Part shown: piece by piece, positions 1-9,032 of the stretch
Numbering within the stretch: position 1 is the first letter of the stretch
Layout of the letters: each line of letters begins with the position of its first letter
Assembly: GCF_022063185.1 (NCBI RefSeq)
Contig: NZ_CP091913.1
Span: 4,689,141 to 4,753,140, forward strand
DNA from: Nostoc sp. UHCC 0870
GTDB lineage: Bacteria > Cyanobacteriota > Cyanobacteriia > Cyanobacteriales > Nostocaceae
Reading direction: 5' to 3'
DNA length: 64,000 bases
Program-made: the position numbers and the translations under genes
Notes under the pieces: model-generated
What the model was told of the DNA's origin: nothing
The model's input: only the letters and a program-made list of their open reading frames with translations
Databases searched by the model: none

Positions 1-1423
1 AATGCCTGTTTAACCACAGATGTGGTCAAATTCATCGTACATAAACAAATGCTTAAAATCATCTGACCTATCTGTTTGAGAGGGCATCTAGAGGAAAAAT
101 GTTTGTATTTACCAAAAATAGATTCAATGATATCAGAAGCTGCCAAAAAAGTTTTATCCTTGGGAATCTGTTCGATTTCAGTTTTTATATATAACCAAAT
201 ATTTTGTGGGAAAGTTATATCCAGAAATGTTGAATTGTTTTTTAACTGGAATTCAGCTAGAGATTCTTGATTAATACCGTTTTGTTTAAGTTGAATTTCT
301 AAGGCTCTGGTCATCATCACCATTTGACTCCAAATCCGGATGTCTTCTTGATAATCTTTTAACCATCCAAACTTCATAATTAATTTTTGATTGAAAATGT
401 CCGGGTCAGAAGTTTCTGCTAATTTTAATAAAGTCTCAATTGGACATTTCAACAGTTTCTCTGCCCAATTAATCAACTTCTCTACATTGAAATAACGACA
501 TTGAGAGCGTTGCGATGGTGGAGATATAAAGGCTAATTCGGTTTGTTGAAGTTGATGCCGACACTGATTACATTTTTGAATAAAAGATTGATATTTTTCG
601 GAATTAGCTAGCTCATGTTTGAGTAATAAAGCCATTGCATGAGTTACATCATACGTATAAACTACATCTGGATATTTTTGTATGTAAAGCTTAATTCCTT
701 TTTCAATGTCACTACCATGATCTGCTATTATTTGTACTGGGCAGCCCACTTTAGTAGTTAGTTCACAAAGCTTTTGTTCAATCAATTCTCCTCTGGTCGA
801 ATCCATGATTTCCAGTGCTAATACTTGAACATCATGGTGTTTTAATCCTCTTTTTGATGGGAAAACTTCCGATTCTAAGTATTGTTGAGATACTCCCAAA
901 ACCACCAAACACTTTTGCTTTCCTAATTCTACTGTTAGGTCTATAATAAAAACCCAATCACTTCGGTATTCTTTGGCTCGTTGTAGTTCATATAAACCAA
1001 TTCTTCCTAACCAACTTCTCACACTACTGAAGCAGGGAGTTTTTACTTCCTCCGCCGATGCTTCCCACTTCAAGTTATTCTCAACTCCTCGTAAGCTACT
1101 TCCAGAATCAATGCTTTGTTGTATGGCTTTTTGTACTGTTTGAACGCTATATTGATGCCCGAACGCTGCCACCATCTCTATTTTTTCGGAATTTTCTTCC
1201 CCTTTTTTTGTCCATCAACCAAATTGGTATGAAGGATACGTAGTTCTTTTTCTGCTTTCATCGCCCGTGTTTTCCAATTCTCTCTTGAGAGCAATAAATC
1301 CCTAACTTTTACTTCTAATGCTCTGAGCTTTTTTTGTCTCTCAAGGGCTATCTCTTTCCAATTCTCTCTACTTTGTTTAAACAGACGAATTAATCGGCTG
1401 GAGGAACTTTTTAATTTATTCAT
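1..1423 (-). CDS. DDE-type transposase, two frames, cut by window edge
   Basis: The first frame (1423 to 1178, 81 residues) is a basic, coiled-coil-like N-terminus starting MNKLKSSSSRL. It stops at 1178-1180, but the -1 frame is open from there to the left edge, about 390 further residues. The frames join at A_AAA_AAG (minus strand, 1208-1202), a classic -1 slippery heptamer, so one fusion protein by programmed frameshifting is likely. The second frame carries likely catalytic acidic residues in DLTVELG, IIADHGSDI and DIIESIFGKYK, the spacing expected of a DDE transposase. I cannot name the IS family. No terminal inverted repeat was identified; the other end lies outside the window. Confidence 0.7.
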
Positions 1424-1506
1424 TAACCACCCAACCTCAATTTGATATTTTTAGGTGTCTATCCTGTATGAAGAAATATCATCATAAGATACCCAAAGTC
1501 AACACC

Positions 1507-4344
1507 CTAGCCACAAGCTACTTCATCTTTAAGATTCTGACTTAAACGTGTAGTTACTTCAATGTCTTCAAAACCAGAACCTTTACTCAACATCCGGCTA
1601 AATAGCAGATTAATTTCTGAGTTACGGTCAAATTGTCCAGTTTCAGAAAGCCAATGTAAAAAGCGTCCGCCATTTCCACCCATATAAACAGGTGTGATTT
1701 CTGGACGCTTATATTTCTCTTCTTGGTGCAAAGTTTTGAGAATAATGCCTACATAGTAATACAATCCAGCCGTACCAATAGCTGTGAGTTGTATTAGTCC
1801 TTGAAAATCGGCTTGATCTGCAATAAAGGCTTTTTTGTTATTCAGCCAGTTGTCTCCTTCCAAGCGTAGCCACACGTCTAATTTAGGATTAAATGCTGTA
1901 CCTTTGAGTCCTTTGATCTCAGATGGTTCTATCCCAAATCTCTTTTCTAAAAATTTAGGATTTAATTCTAAAAATTGTGAGAACAAATCCCGACCTGCCA
2001 ACAAAACTGAACATTGGTGAACGAGGTTTTCTTCCTCCCAAATTGATATGTCTGAAGTACCACCACCAACATCAATACAGGTGGTGTTAACTAAGTCATG
2101 ATCTTCATGATCTGCAAAATATTGAGCTAGGGCTAGACTTTCAGAACGGAAATAATCTAAGTTATCTATGTCTGGAGAATTGTGTCCAACACCTGTTTTT
2201 TCTTCTAGTTCTCTTGTGATATCTTTCCAACTTTTGGCGTAGCGGTTTTTATCACCGCGAGAAAAAGCTGAAGGATAGGATAAAGACCATTGAATTTGTC
2301 CAACTCCCTGGCTTGCAGCTATAGCTGTAATGTGTAGTGCTAAGTGCTTGAGGAAAAGTTGATTGAAGACTAAATTTTGTGGTTCTTCCCATTTTAAGTT
2401 GGTTTTAATCCAGTCTTCTTGAATTTTAAATCTGTAACTGTTGGGTACGTAAATTCGACCGTCAAAAATTGGTTTTCTTTGGTCATTATTTGCAGCTTGG
2501 CTACCTCTAGTTGTTAATACACTAGATAAAGGTAGGGGTTTATGTAAGGGAATAAAGTCTTCGGGAATAAAGTATTCATACAGCAATGGTAAGCGAGTTT
2601 CTTGGTTAAACTCGGTGATTTTGAGATGGAGATTAATTAACTCTAATGGCTCGGCTGTACCAATTCTATTGACATAAATGTTAGTAAAAGATGTTCCAAA
2701 ATCTACACCTATTTGCCATGAACTTCTGGTAGTAACTTCTGGTGGAGACTCTAGTAGAATTAAACCTAAGAGATTTTTATTTTGCGTTTGACATTCAAGA
2801 TAAGAGGGAAATTGTTCCAAGTAAGCCATTTGATAAGCACCCCGACCATCTTTAAAAATTTGGGGTTGTTTCGCTTCAGGAAAATTTACTTGGAAGGTAT
2901 CATCTGAATGTTCACCATCGTAATAAAAAGCATAGTAATATTTCCAGCTTGGACTGCGGAAGTTCGGCCATACTTCTAAGACGGGTACTTCTGGTAAGGC
3001 GTTTTCTTCTTTGAGGACATAATCCTTTTGCAGACGATAGTTTTGGGATGAATTACCTTCTTCCATCCCAGCTAGGGGTAGGTCTAATGTGACTCGGATT
3101 TGTGGGCCTTCATTGCCATTTAGAGGTTGTAGTTTCAGTCTAGAAATTAACTCTTCTGGGGTGAGATAATCTAGTAGGATGGGGTTTAGGGGTATGAGTG
3201 GGGTAATGCGATCGCCTTCAAAGGTTAAGGGTACAACTTCTTTTGGTAAGAATGCTCCTGGTAAGGCATCTTCTTGATTAATAAATTTAAATTCTGGCAA
3301 AAATAAATCTTTCGGTTCAACCCATTTGACATCTTGCCAAATAATTCTTCTTTGCCGTAAATCTTCCACATTTAATGATGCTAAAGTTTTACCTCCATGC
3401 ACCCAAATATTTTGTAATGGCACATTCCAGACTTTAGCAATTTCTGGATCAATAACTAACAAATCTGACTTAGGAGTTTTACTGCTACTAGCTATTAATC
3501 TGATATTAGAAGGCTTTTCTGGTGCTTTAACAGGAAAGTTTAAGGTATTTAATATTCCTCTATTGAGCGGTACGCCAAAAAATTGTGGTTCTTCAGTTAA
3601 GCTTAATGGTTGACTGGTATCGGCGTTTAAATCAGCGCGAAATTCATCTATTAATCCACCAATCGTATTGATAGCCTGCTTTTTACCTTGATATTCTGGT
3701 TTACCGATTTCTCGGCGTAGATTTTCTAGCCAACGCCACAACAAAGATTTTTCACTAGCATTTAAATGAGGAATAGGAGAGTGCAGTTGACCTTTTACCC
3801 ACCATTGTAAGCCTCTCCATTCTCCTTCTTCAGCAGGACAAACTAGGGTACTAGGAGAAGTCATCCCGACTGCTTTACCTTGCCATAAAAAGACGTAAAT
3901 ATCTTCCCAGGAATGCTTATTTGCTATTGTGTAAAGAGTCCTAGATTCACTTGGTAAAAGTTCATGCAAACAACGAGCAAATTCTTCATATCGCAATTGA
4001 CGTAGTTCTATGAGTTGCGCCTTCAGGGGAAACCCGCGCACTTCAGCAAGGGCTAAAGCTGCTAGCATCCCCCGCCATTGTTCAATCATTTGGTCGCGGA
4101 TGGGATACTGATTATTATGCAGAGCCATCTCTACTGATAGGGGTCGCGCCCACATGGTGGGTACGGAACTAATGCTTTTAACTTCCCTTGGTGCTTGATA
4201 ATTGAGACTGGTGGCTACCTTTTCAAAGGCGTTATTTTCTTGCTCTTCCCATTTACCTGCTTCATCAATGGGTTTAACATCAGCCTCCTGATTTAATGCA
4301 GGTAGAAAAAAGCATAAATTGTTATTGATTGGTGTAGCGGTCAT
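1507..4344 (-). CDS. Hsp70/actin-fold ATPase-like protein
   Basis: About 945 residues. The C-terminal 400 residues look like an ASKHA (actin/Hsp70) ATPase: phosphate-1 motif GVDFGTSFTN near residue 545, phosphate-2 motif CIDVGGGTSDIS near 757 and an adenosine-type motif YMGGNGGRF near 888. The first 540 residues match nothing I recognise. ATG at 4344 (MTATPINNN) is preferred; it lies 2 nt after the stop of the tubulin-like gene, so the two are translationally coupled. No signal peptide or membrane segment: a cytoplasmic partner of the tubulin-like protein is inferred. Function unknown. It is much longer than DnaK and lacks a recognisable substrate-binding domain after the ATPase. Confidence 0.75.
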   Translation of the reverse strand: MTATPINNNLCFFLPALNQEADVKPIDEAGKWEEQENNAFEKVATSLNYQAPREVKSISSVPTMWARPLSVEMALHNNQYPIRDQMIEQWRGMLAALALAEVRGFPLKAQLIELRQLRYEEFARCLHELLPSESRTLYTIANKHSWEDIYVFLWQGKAVGMTSPSTLVCPAEEGEWRGLQWWVKGQLHSPIPHLNASEKSLLWRWLENLRREIGKPEYQGKKQAINTIGGLIDEFRADLNADTSQPLSLTEEPQFFGVPLNRGILNTLNFPVKAPEKPSNIRLIASSSKTPKSDLLVIDPEIAKVWNVPLQNIWVHGGKTLASLNVEDLRQRRIIWQDVKWVEPKDLFLPEFKFINQEDALPGAFLPKEVVPLTFEGDRITPLIPLNPILLDYLTPEELISRLKLQPLNGNEGPQIRVTLDLPLAGMEEGNSSQNYRLQKDYVLKEENALPEVPVLEVWPNFRSPSWKYYYAFYYDGEHSDDTFQVNFPEAKQPQIFKDGRGAYQMAYLEQFPSYLECQTQNKNLLGLILLESPPEVTTRSSWQIGVDFGTSFTNIYVNRIGTAEPLELINLHLKITEFNQETRLPLLYEYFIPEDFIPLHKPLPLSSVLTTRGSQAANNDQRKPIFDGRIYVPNSYRFKIQEDWIKTNLKWEEPQNLVFNQLFLKHLALHITAIAASQGVGQIQWSLSYPSAFSRGDKNRYAKSWKDITRELEEKTGVGHNSPDIDNLDYFRSESLALAQYFADHEDHDLVNTTCIDVGGGTSDISIWEEENLVHQCSVLLAGRDLFSQFLELNPKFLEKRFGIEPSEIKGLKGTAFNPKLDVWLRLEGDNWLNNKKAFIADQADFQGLIQLTAIGTAGLYYYVGIILKTLHQEEKYKRPEITPVYMGGNGGRFLHWLSETGQFDRNSEINLLFSRMLSKGSGFEDIEVTTRLSQNLKDEVACG

Positions 4345-4346
4345 AA

Positions 4347-5864
4347 TCAATTTTTCCCTGATTTTGGCTCTTCCAGGCGAGAATTAATATAGAGGGCTTT
4401 CGCTAATCCTGCTGCTCCTTGATTTGGTGCTGGGAGATTTCGCGGTTCAGAAATTAGCTTGACGTTTAATTCTTGTATGGTGTCTTGGGTTTGTTTACCT
4501 CTGTCTCGACTATCATTAATAACTAAGCGGGGAAATCCCTCTGGTGTTGGTCGCAACAACGAACGAGATTCAAAAAGTTGAATGTCCTCACCTTCTCCTT
4601 GATGAATGTTGTATAGCCAACGCAAGTATGTTTGACACCAACGTGTTACAACCTCAATGGTGTCTTGTTCTCGCGCTTCACCAAATTCAGGTAAATTTCC
4701 ATAATTCCCAAGGAAGCTTTTGGGGCGGAAAAATCTACTAAACCAGGGTATATTCTTTTGTCCCCAGACGACTCCTTGTTCTTTCGCACTGTATAATTCT
4801 GGTCGGGTATTGGCTAGCCAAGCATAGGCGAAACGGGTGGCGTTAGCTAGTTCCTGTTTAACTATGTTGGGTTCTGGGATATCGTTCCACGTGACTTTGC
4901 CTAAATCTTGACGTGCAATTAATGTCACAGGACGCTGCTTGTTACATGGTTGCAAGAAAAACTTGCGAGCAGCTAGGGCAGCATATAATTCCAAAAAATG
5001 GGGGTCGTTGCGTTGAGTATTTTTACCAATACTAAACTCAACTTTCTTGGCATTTTGATTACCCAGTAAGTAGACGTTGCTAAAGATTTTTTGTGCTTGG
5101 TTCACGTAGTAACGCAATGCGGCTTCGGTGTTTAATAAAAATAAATCAGATTGGGCGTAAACACCATCGGGGTCTTCGCCTACAGGTGGCGCAAAGCAAA
5201 AATAGGGGAGCATGAATATACAACCCATATTGATGCGATCGCTCTCAATCAATGCTCGCAATTTATTGTTGAGTAACTGACCGATGGTAGGTAATCCCGA
5301 AGCACCAGTCCCGCCAAACATCGAACCGCACAGTAAAACCTTAGTTGGGCTTCCTCCACCGACATCGGCTTGAATTTGACCAATTAGCGATCGCCACGGT
5401 TCTTGATCTAATGTCTCCAAATTTACTTGGCTCATCACGGCTGAACCAATTGCCGGTCGTCCACGAAAACCCACGTCTAAATTAACTGTTCGTTCTTCTT
5501 TAGTATAAAGAACATCAAATAAGTTACCTAATTCTTGATAATTCTGCTTCAGGTTATTGTAATTAAAAAACGACCCCAGATTTTTGTTAACATTTACCTC
5601 TGCAAACGGCGACCATAAATCATAAGACTCGATGGGAGTCTTCATCCAAGCACACTGTTCTTTCTCTCCGGCGATGATTTGAGAACATCTTTGATAAAGT
5701 TTTAGTGTACTTTGAGCGCGTTCTAAATTACCGTTACTTTCATCTGGGTCTATAAATAAAACTTTGATAGGCGTGTTACTAAAAAGTCCCGCACTTGCTA
5801 AATGAATAACCGCCTCAATACACTTAGCACCAGTCCCACCAATCCCAATTAAATACAGTGCCAT
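4347..5864 (-). CDS. Tubulin/FtsZ-like GTPase-fold protein (Tubulin_2 type)
   Basis: 505 residues. The N-terminus MALYLIGIGGTGAKCIEA is a glycine-rich dinucleotide-type loop, followed by a beta strand ending LFIDPDESNG (about 36-45). The tubulin signature-like loop FGGTGASG is at 183-190. This order (GxGGTG, then D-D, then GGTGxSG) is that of bacterial tubulin-like proteins rather than genuine FtsZ, which has a different C-terminus and length. It sits between a small membrane protein upstream (4 nt gap) and the Hsp70-like gene downstream (2 nt gap), so the three are one operon. Filament formation or a role as a GTPase switch is inference only. The reading frame is intact. Confidence 0.75.
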   Translation of the reverse strand: MALYLIGIGGTGAKCIEAVIHLASAGLFSNTPIKVLFIDPDESNGNLERAQSTLKLYQRCSQIIAGEKEQCAWMKTPIESYDLWSPFAEVNVNKNLGSFFNYNNLKQNYQELGNLFDVLYTKEERTVNLDVGFRGRPAIGSAVMSQVNLETLDQEPWRSLIGQIQADVGGGSPTKVLLCGSMFGGTGASGLPTIGQLLNNKLRALIESDRINMGCIFMLPYFCFAPPVGEDPDGVYAQSDLFLLNTEAALRYYVNQAQKIFSNVYLLGNQNAKKVEFSIGKNTQRNDPHFLELYAALAARKFFLQPCNKQRPVTLIARQDLGKVTWNDIPEPNIVKQELANATRFAYAWLANTRPELYSAKEQGVVWGQKNIPWFSRFFRPKSFLGNYGNLPEFGEAREQDTIEVVTRWCQTYLRWLYNIHQGEGEDIQLFESRSLLRPTPEGFPRLVINDSRDRGKQTQDTIQELNVKLISEPRNLPAPNQGAAGLAKALYINSRLEEPKSGKN

Positions 5865-5867
5865 TAT

Positions 5868-6346
5868 CTAGTTCCTAAATAGAGGAAGACGACGCAGTGT
5901 AAATGCTCCTCGAGGAGTATACATTAAGTCTCTTGGCGAACTGGTAGCCGTGGTAAACCAGTAAAGAAATGCCGCATCAAATATATACAGAGTTGTTAGA
6001 GACAAAATAGCTTCTGGCTTATAACTCAAGAAAAATAAAGTCGCAATAATACTTGAAACTGGGATGAATAAAATTACACACCAAACCAATAACCAACTTT
6101 GTCTATCATGGGCTGTTCTGGGTTGCGCTCTGGATGCCAAAACATACCACAGCAATGTTGCACAAAAGCAATTAAAACAATTGTTGCTCCTGGGATGTAG
6201 TTACTAATCCAAGCATCAAGTTTGTCTACACTAGGCAGTACAAAAAAAGGTAGTGAAATGCGATAAAAAAATGGCTGTACCCAAAACATTAACAGCCAGC
6301 CAAATACACTAAACCCAACAATGCGAACCAGCTCACTTTGCTTCAT
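5868..6346 (-). pseudogene. Small polytopic membrane protein, frameshifted
   Basis: Two overlapping frames look like halves of one protein. The first starts at ATG 6346 (MKQSELVRIVGFSVFGW) and reads hydrophobic helices to about 6160 (IPGATIVLIAFVQ), then runs on to a stop at 6074. The second frame, whose only start near the overlap is a TTG at 6155, continues with LLWYVLASRAQPR and two more hydrophobic segments to 5868. Joining them near 6155-6165 gives about 160 residues with four membrane helices and a continuous second helix. It would be the first gene of the tubulin-like/Hsp70-like operon and could anchor that pair to the membrane. Two separate overlapping genes are possible but less likely. 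Confidence 0.55.
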
Positions 6347-6577
6347 TTGGATTCCTGTAGTAGTGACTAATGGTAGTTTGTAAAAATATACCAAATAATG
6401 GTTTATTATAGCTCTGGTGATGAGTACAAAATTTTACATTGTTAGCAAAATCTGTTTTTCTTGATTATCGTATTACAATAATGTAATATTAAGTACAAAG
6501 CTAGCCATTTTGTAAATCAAAATACAGGTTTACATATTTTTATATTTATTAAATATTCACAAACAATATTTAAAGAC

Positions 6578-7957
6578 ATGATGCGAGTGCAACGGCAAGT
6601 ATTGACTTTCTTGATATTCTGAATAACTTTGGGACTGACAGGTTGTCCTATATCTCCTACATCAGCACCAGAATTAACTTGTAAATTACCGGAACTGCCT
6701 AGCCCAGTTTCACTATCATCACCATTGACAGTTTCTATATACGTAGATGGCACACCATCAATGCAGGGATATGTCATCCATCCTAGGGATGAAAAAACTC
6801 GCTATAGTCAAACCATAGAATCATTACAAAATATCCTATTCCTAGGAACTTCTAGACAGATTACGGAAGAGTATTATCGTTTGGGAGAAACACCCCAAAA
6901 AATTAATCGTCAGCAATATAGAGACGCTAGACAGCCAAAATTTTATAGTGGTACAGACTATCCACTTCTAAAAACAGTCAAGATAGAAAATGCTATTGAA
7001 GCAGCTCAGGAAAATAAGCTAAGTGTGATTATCACAGATTTATATCAGGCGAGTGAAGATGTTAATCAGATAAATCGCCGCATCGAGCAAAATTATCTAA
7101 ATGTAAATAATATTGAAGCTGATTATGCTGTGGGCATTGTCGCAATAAAAAGTGAATTTAATGGAGAGGTATATCGTGAAGATGATAGTGGGAGTAAATT
7201 TCGCTATACAACCCATAATACACAAGGTAATAAAATTAAGGAATTTAGACCTTTTTATCTGATCTTTTTGGGAAAATATAGCGACATCGCCTTTTATTTT
7301 AACAAAATAAGTAAGGAAAATAAAATACCAACAGATAGCCAACTAAATATTTTCTCTGCAAATCATTTGATTGAAGAAGTATCTTATCTTGACGGCGAAG
7401 CAGTACCACAAAAAAAATCTGTGCAGAAGATAGCAGCAGTGGGTAGTCCGAGAATAGAAGTGAATGAAGAAAAAATTCACCTTTTTCGAGTCAATGCAAA
7501 CCCAGATAAAGAGATACCAATTAATTACAGTGTACCGTTAAGATTATATAGTCATACATTACTGCCTTTTAGTAATATTGAGACTGAAACTACAGTTCAG
7601 ATATTCGATAATTTAGAAAAAAAATTACTAGAATCTAACGATTCAGGATTAAAACAAGCTCTGCAACTAAATCAATGGGAAAAAGATGGTGAGGGAAACT
7701 TGAAATTTGTAACTACAATTAAACCAAATAGGTTACAAGATTCTGGGTTTTACTACTTTACTATCGATGCTAAAGCTAAAGGGGTAGCTGCCGAAAAATG
7801 GTGGAGTGAGTGGAGTTCTAGTAACAATAATTCTCAAGATTGGAAGACTTTCAATTTAGAGCCTTTTTTGCAGGGATTACAAGTTAGTACAAATACATTA
7901 ATGGCGAAAAGCCCACCTGTAATTGGTCGCTTTTGTTATGGAATTGAGGCCAAGTAA
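6578..7957 (+). CDS. vWA-domain lipoprotein with in-frame TGA in signal peptide
   Basis: From ATG 6578 the frame reads MMRVQRQVLTFLIF, a TGA stop at 6620-6622, then ITLGLTGC, a perfect lipoprotein signal peptide and lipobox interrupted by one codon. The uninterrupted part begins at TTG 6629 and gives 442 residues. The mature part carries a von Willebrand A MIDAS-like motif (VSIYVDGTPSM, DxTxS) near its start and an acidic strand VIITDLYQ. It is divergent from the tubulin-like/Hsp70-like operon, with about 230 nt between, and probably belongs to the same system on the outside of the membrane. Unless the TGA is read through, it is either not exported or not made. Its own TAA stop lies in a target-site duplication of a MITE. 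Confidence 0.65.
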
Positions 7958-7958
7958 T

Positions 7959-8126
7959 GGGTGCATCCCAGTTTTGTAAATGTCATTCTGAACGTAGCGA
8001 TAGCGAAGTGTAAAGCCTGCGGCATAGCTGCGCTTAACGCGAAGCGTTCCGTAGGAAAGAATCCCGATCTCGTGTTAGAACTGAGATCCTTCGCTACACT
8101 CAGGATGACAAAAGTGGGATGCACCC
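7959..8126. mobile_element. 168-bp MITE with 7-bp target duplication
   Basis: Terminal inverted repeats start GGGTGCATCCCA at the left and end with its complement at the right; similarity continues inward through TTTTG and TCATTCTGA/TCATCCTGA. The element is flanked by the perfect direct repeat AAGTAAT at 7952-7958 and 8127-8133. No gene inside. The left copy of the duplication contains the TAA stop of the vWA gene, so insertion left that protein unchanged. Confidence 0.85.
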
Positions 8127-8232
8127 AAGTAATTGGATGTAGAGGAGTAGGTGAGACCAGGAAGACCCCAATAACCTTTAGAATACTTACAGATATTTTT
8201 TTAGCACCTCAATTTATTTATGGGGAATGTTA

Positions 8233-8260
8233 ATTTTGAATTTTGAATTTTGAATTTTGA
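8233..8260. repeat. Heptamer tandem repeat, (ATTTTGA)x4
   Basis: Four perfect copies of a 7-mer of the short tandem repeat class common in heterocystous cyanobacteria. It ends 17 nt before the cpcT start and forms its immediate 5' leader. Confidence 0.9.
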
Positions 8261-8277
8261 ATTCGGAGCGAAGCGAC

Positions 8278-8874
8278 GTGACTCATTCTACAGATATTGC
8301 CACCTTAGCGCGTTGGATGGCTGGTGATTTTAGCAATCAAGCACAGGCTTTTGCAAATCCACCTTTTTATGCTCATATACGCGTGTGTATGCGTCCTCTG
8401 CCTTGGGATGTCTTATCGGGGGTAGCATTGTTTTTAGAACAGGCTTATGACTTTATGCTGAGTCAGCCTTATCGCTTGCGGGTGTTAAAGTTATATGTTG
8501 TAGGCGATCGCATCCGCTTGGAAAACTATACTGTCAAGCAAGAGGAAAATTTCTATGGTGCATCCCGCAATGTGGAACGCCTCCAGCATCTCAAAAGTGA
8601 ACACTTAGAAAAAATGCCCGGCTGTGACATGATTGTGGAGTGGACGGGCAATACCTTCAAAGGTAAAGTCGAACCAGGTAAAGCCTGTATTGTGGTTCGC
8701 AAAGACCAAAAAAGTTATTTAGATAATGAATTTGAGGTGAACGACGAAATATTCTTGAGTCTTGATAGAGGACGGGATTTAGAAACCGATCAACTTCTTT
8801 GGGGTTCTGTTGCTGGGCCATTCCAATTCGTGCGATCGCAGAGTTTTGCTGATGAAGTCGTAATCAATTTCTGA
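8278..8874 (+). CDS. cpcT: Phycocyanobilin lyase CpcT
   Basis: 198 residues, the usual CpcT length. Begins MTHSTDIATLARWMAGDFS and contains PPFYAHIRVCMRPLPW, ENYTVKQEENFYGASR and WGSVAGPF, all characteristic of the CpcT/CpeT chromophore lyase family. CpcT attaches phycocyanobilin to the Cys near 153 of the phycocyanin beta subunit, in the cytoplasm, during phycobilisome assembly. The GTG at 8278 is chosen because it matches the family N-terminus and has GGAG at 8265-8268; an upstream TTG at 8257 in frame lies in the tandem repeat. It stands alone, not in a phycobilisome operon. Confidence 0.93.
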   Translation: MTHSTDIATLARWMAGDFSNQAQAFANPPFYAHIRVCMRPLPWDVLSGVALFLEQAYDFMLSQPYRLRVLKLYVVGDRIRLENYTVKQEENFYGASRNVERLQHLKSEHLEKMPGCDMIVEWTGNTFKGKVEPGKACIVVRKDQKSYLDNEFEVNDEIFLSLDRGRDLETDQLLWGSVAGPFQFVRSQSFADEVVINF

Positions 8875-8892
8875 TTCAATATTATCAGTTGG

Positions 8893-8957
8893 GTAGGGTG
8901 CGTCAGTATGAATAATTTCTCAGTATAGTTAGTTTCTATCGCACTGACGCACCCTAC
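8893..8957. repeat. Dispersed inverted repeat (GTAGGGTGCGTCAG hairpin)
   Basis: GTAGGGTGCGTCAGT at 8893-8907 is the reverse complement of 8943-8957. It lies between the convergent cpcT and phosphoesterase genes, where it may act as a two-way terminator. A degenerate relative is near 48510-48600. Confidence 0.8.
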
Positions 8958-9032
8958 AGTTTGGATATTTTTTATCTGGAAGTCCCTTATCGCTTGTGAG
9001 TAGGTGATTCTTACCTACTCCCTATCTTCAAT

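Noticed and set aside
7961..8233. Open frames on both strands at the MITE
   Set aside because: They consist of the inverted-repeat element and flanking sequence, so they are artefacts of the repeat.
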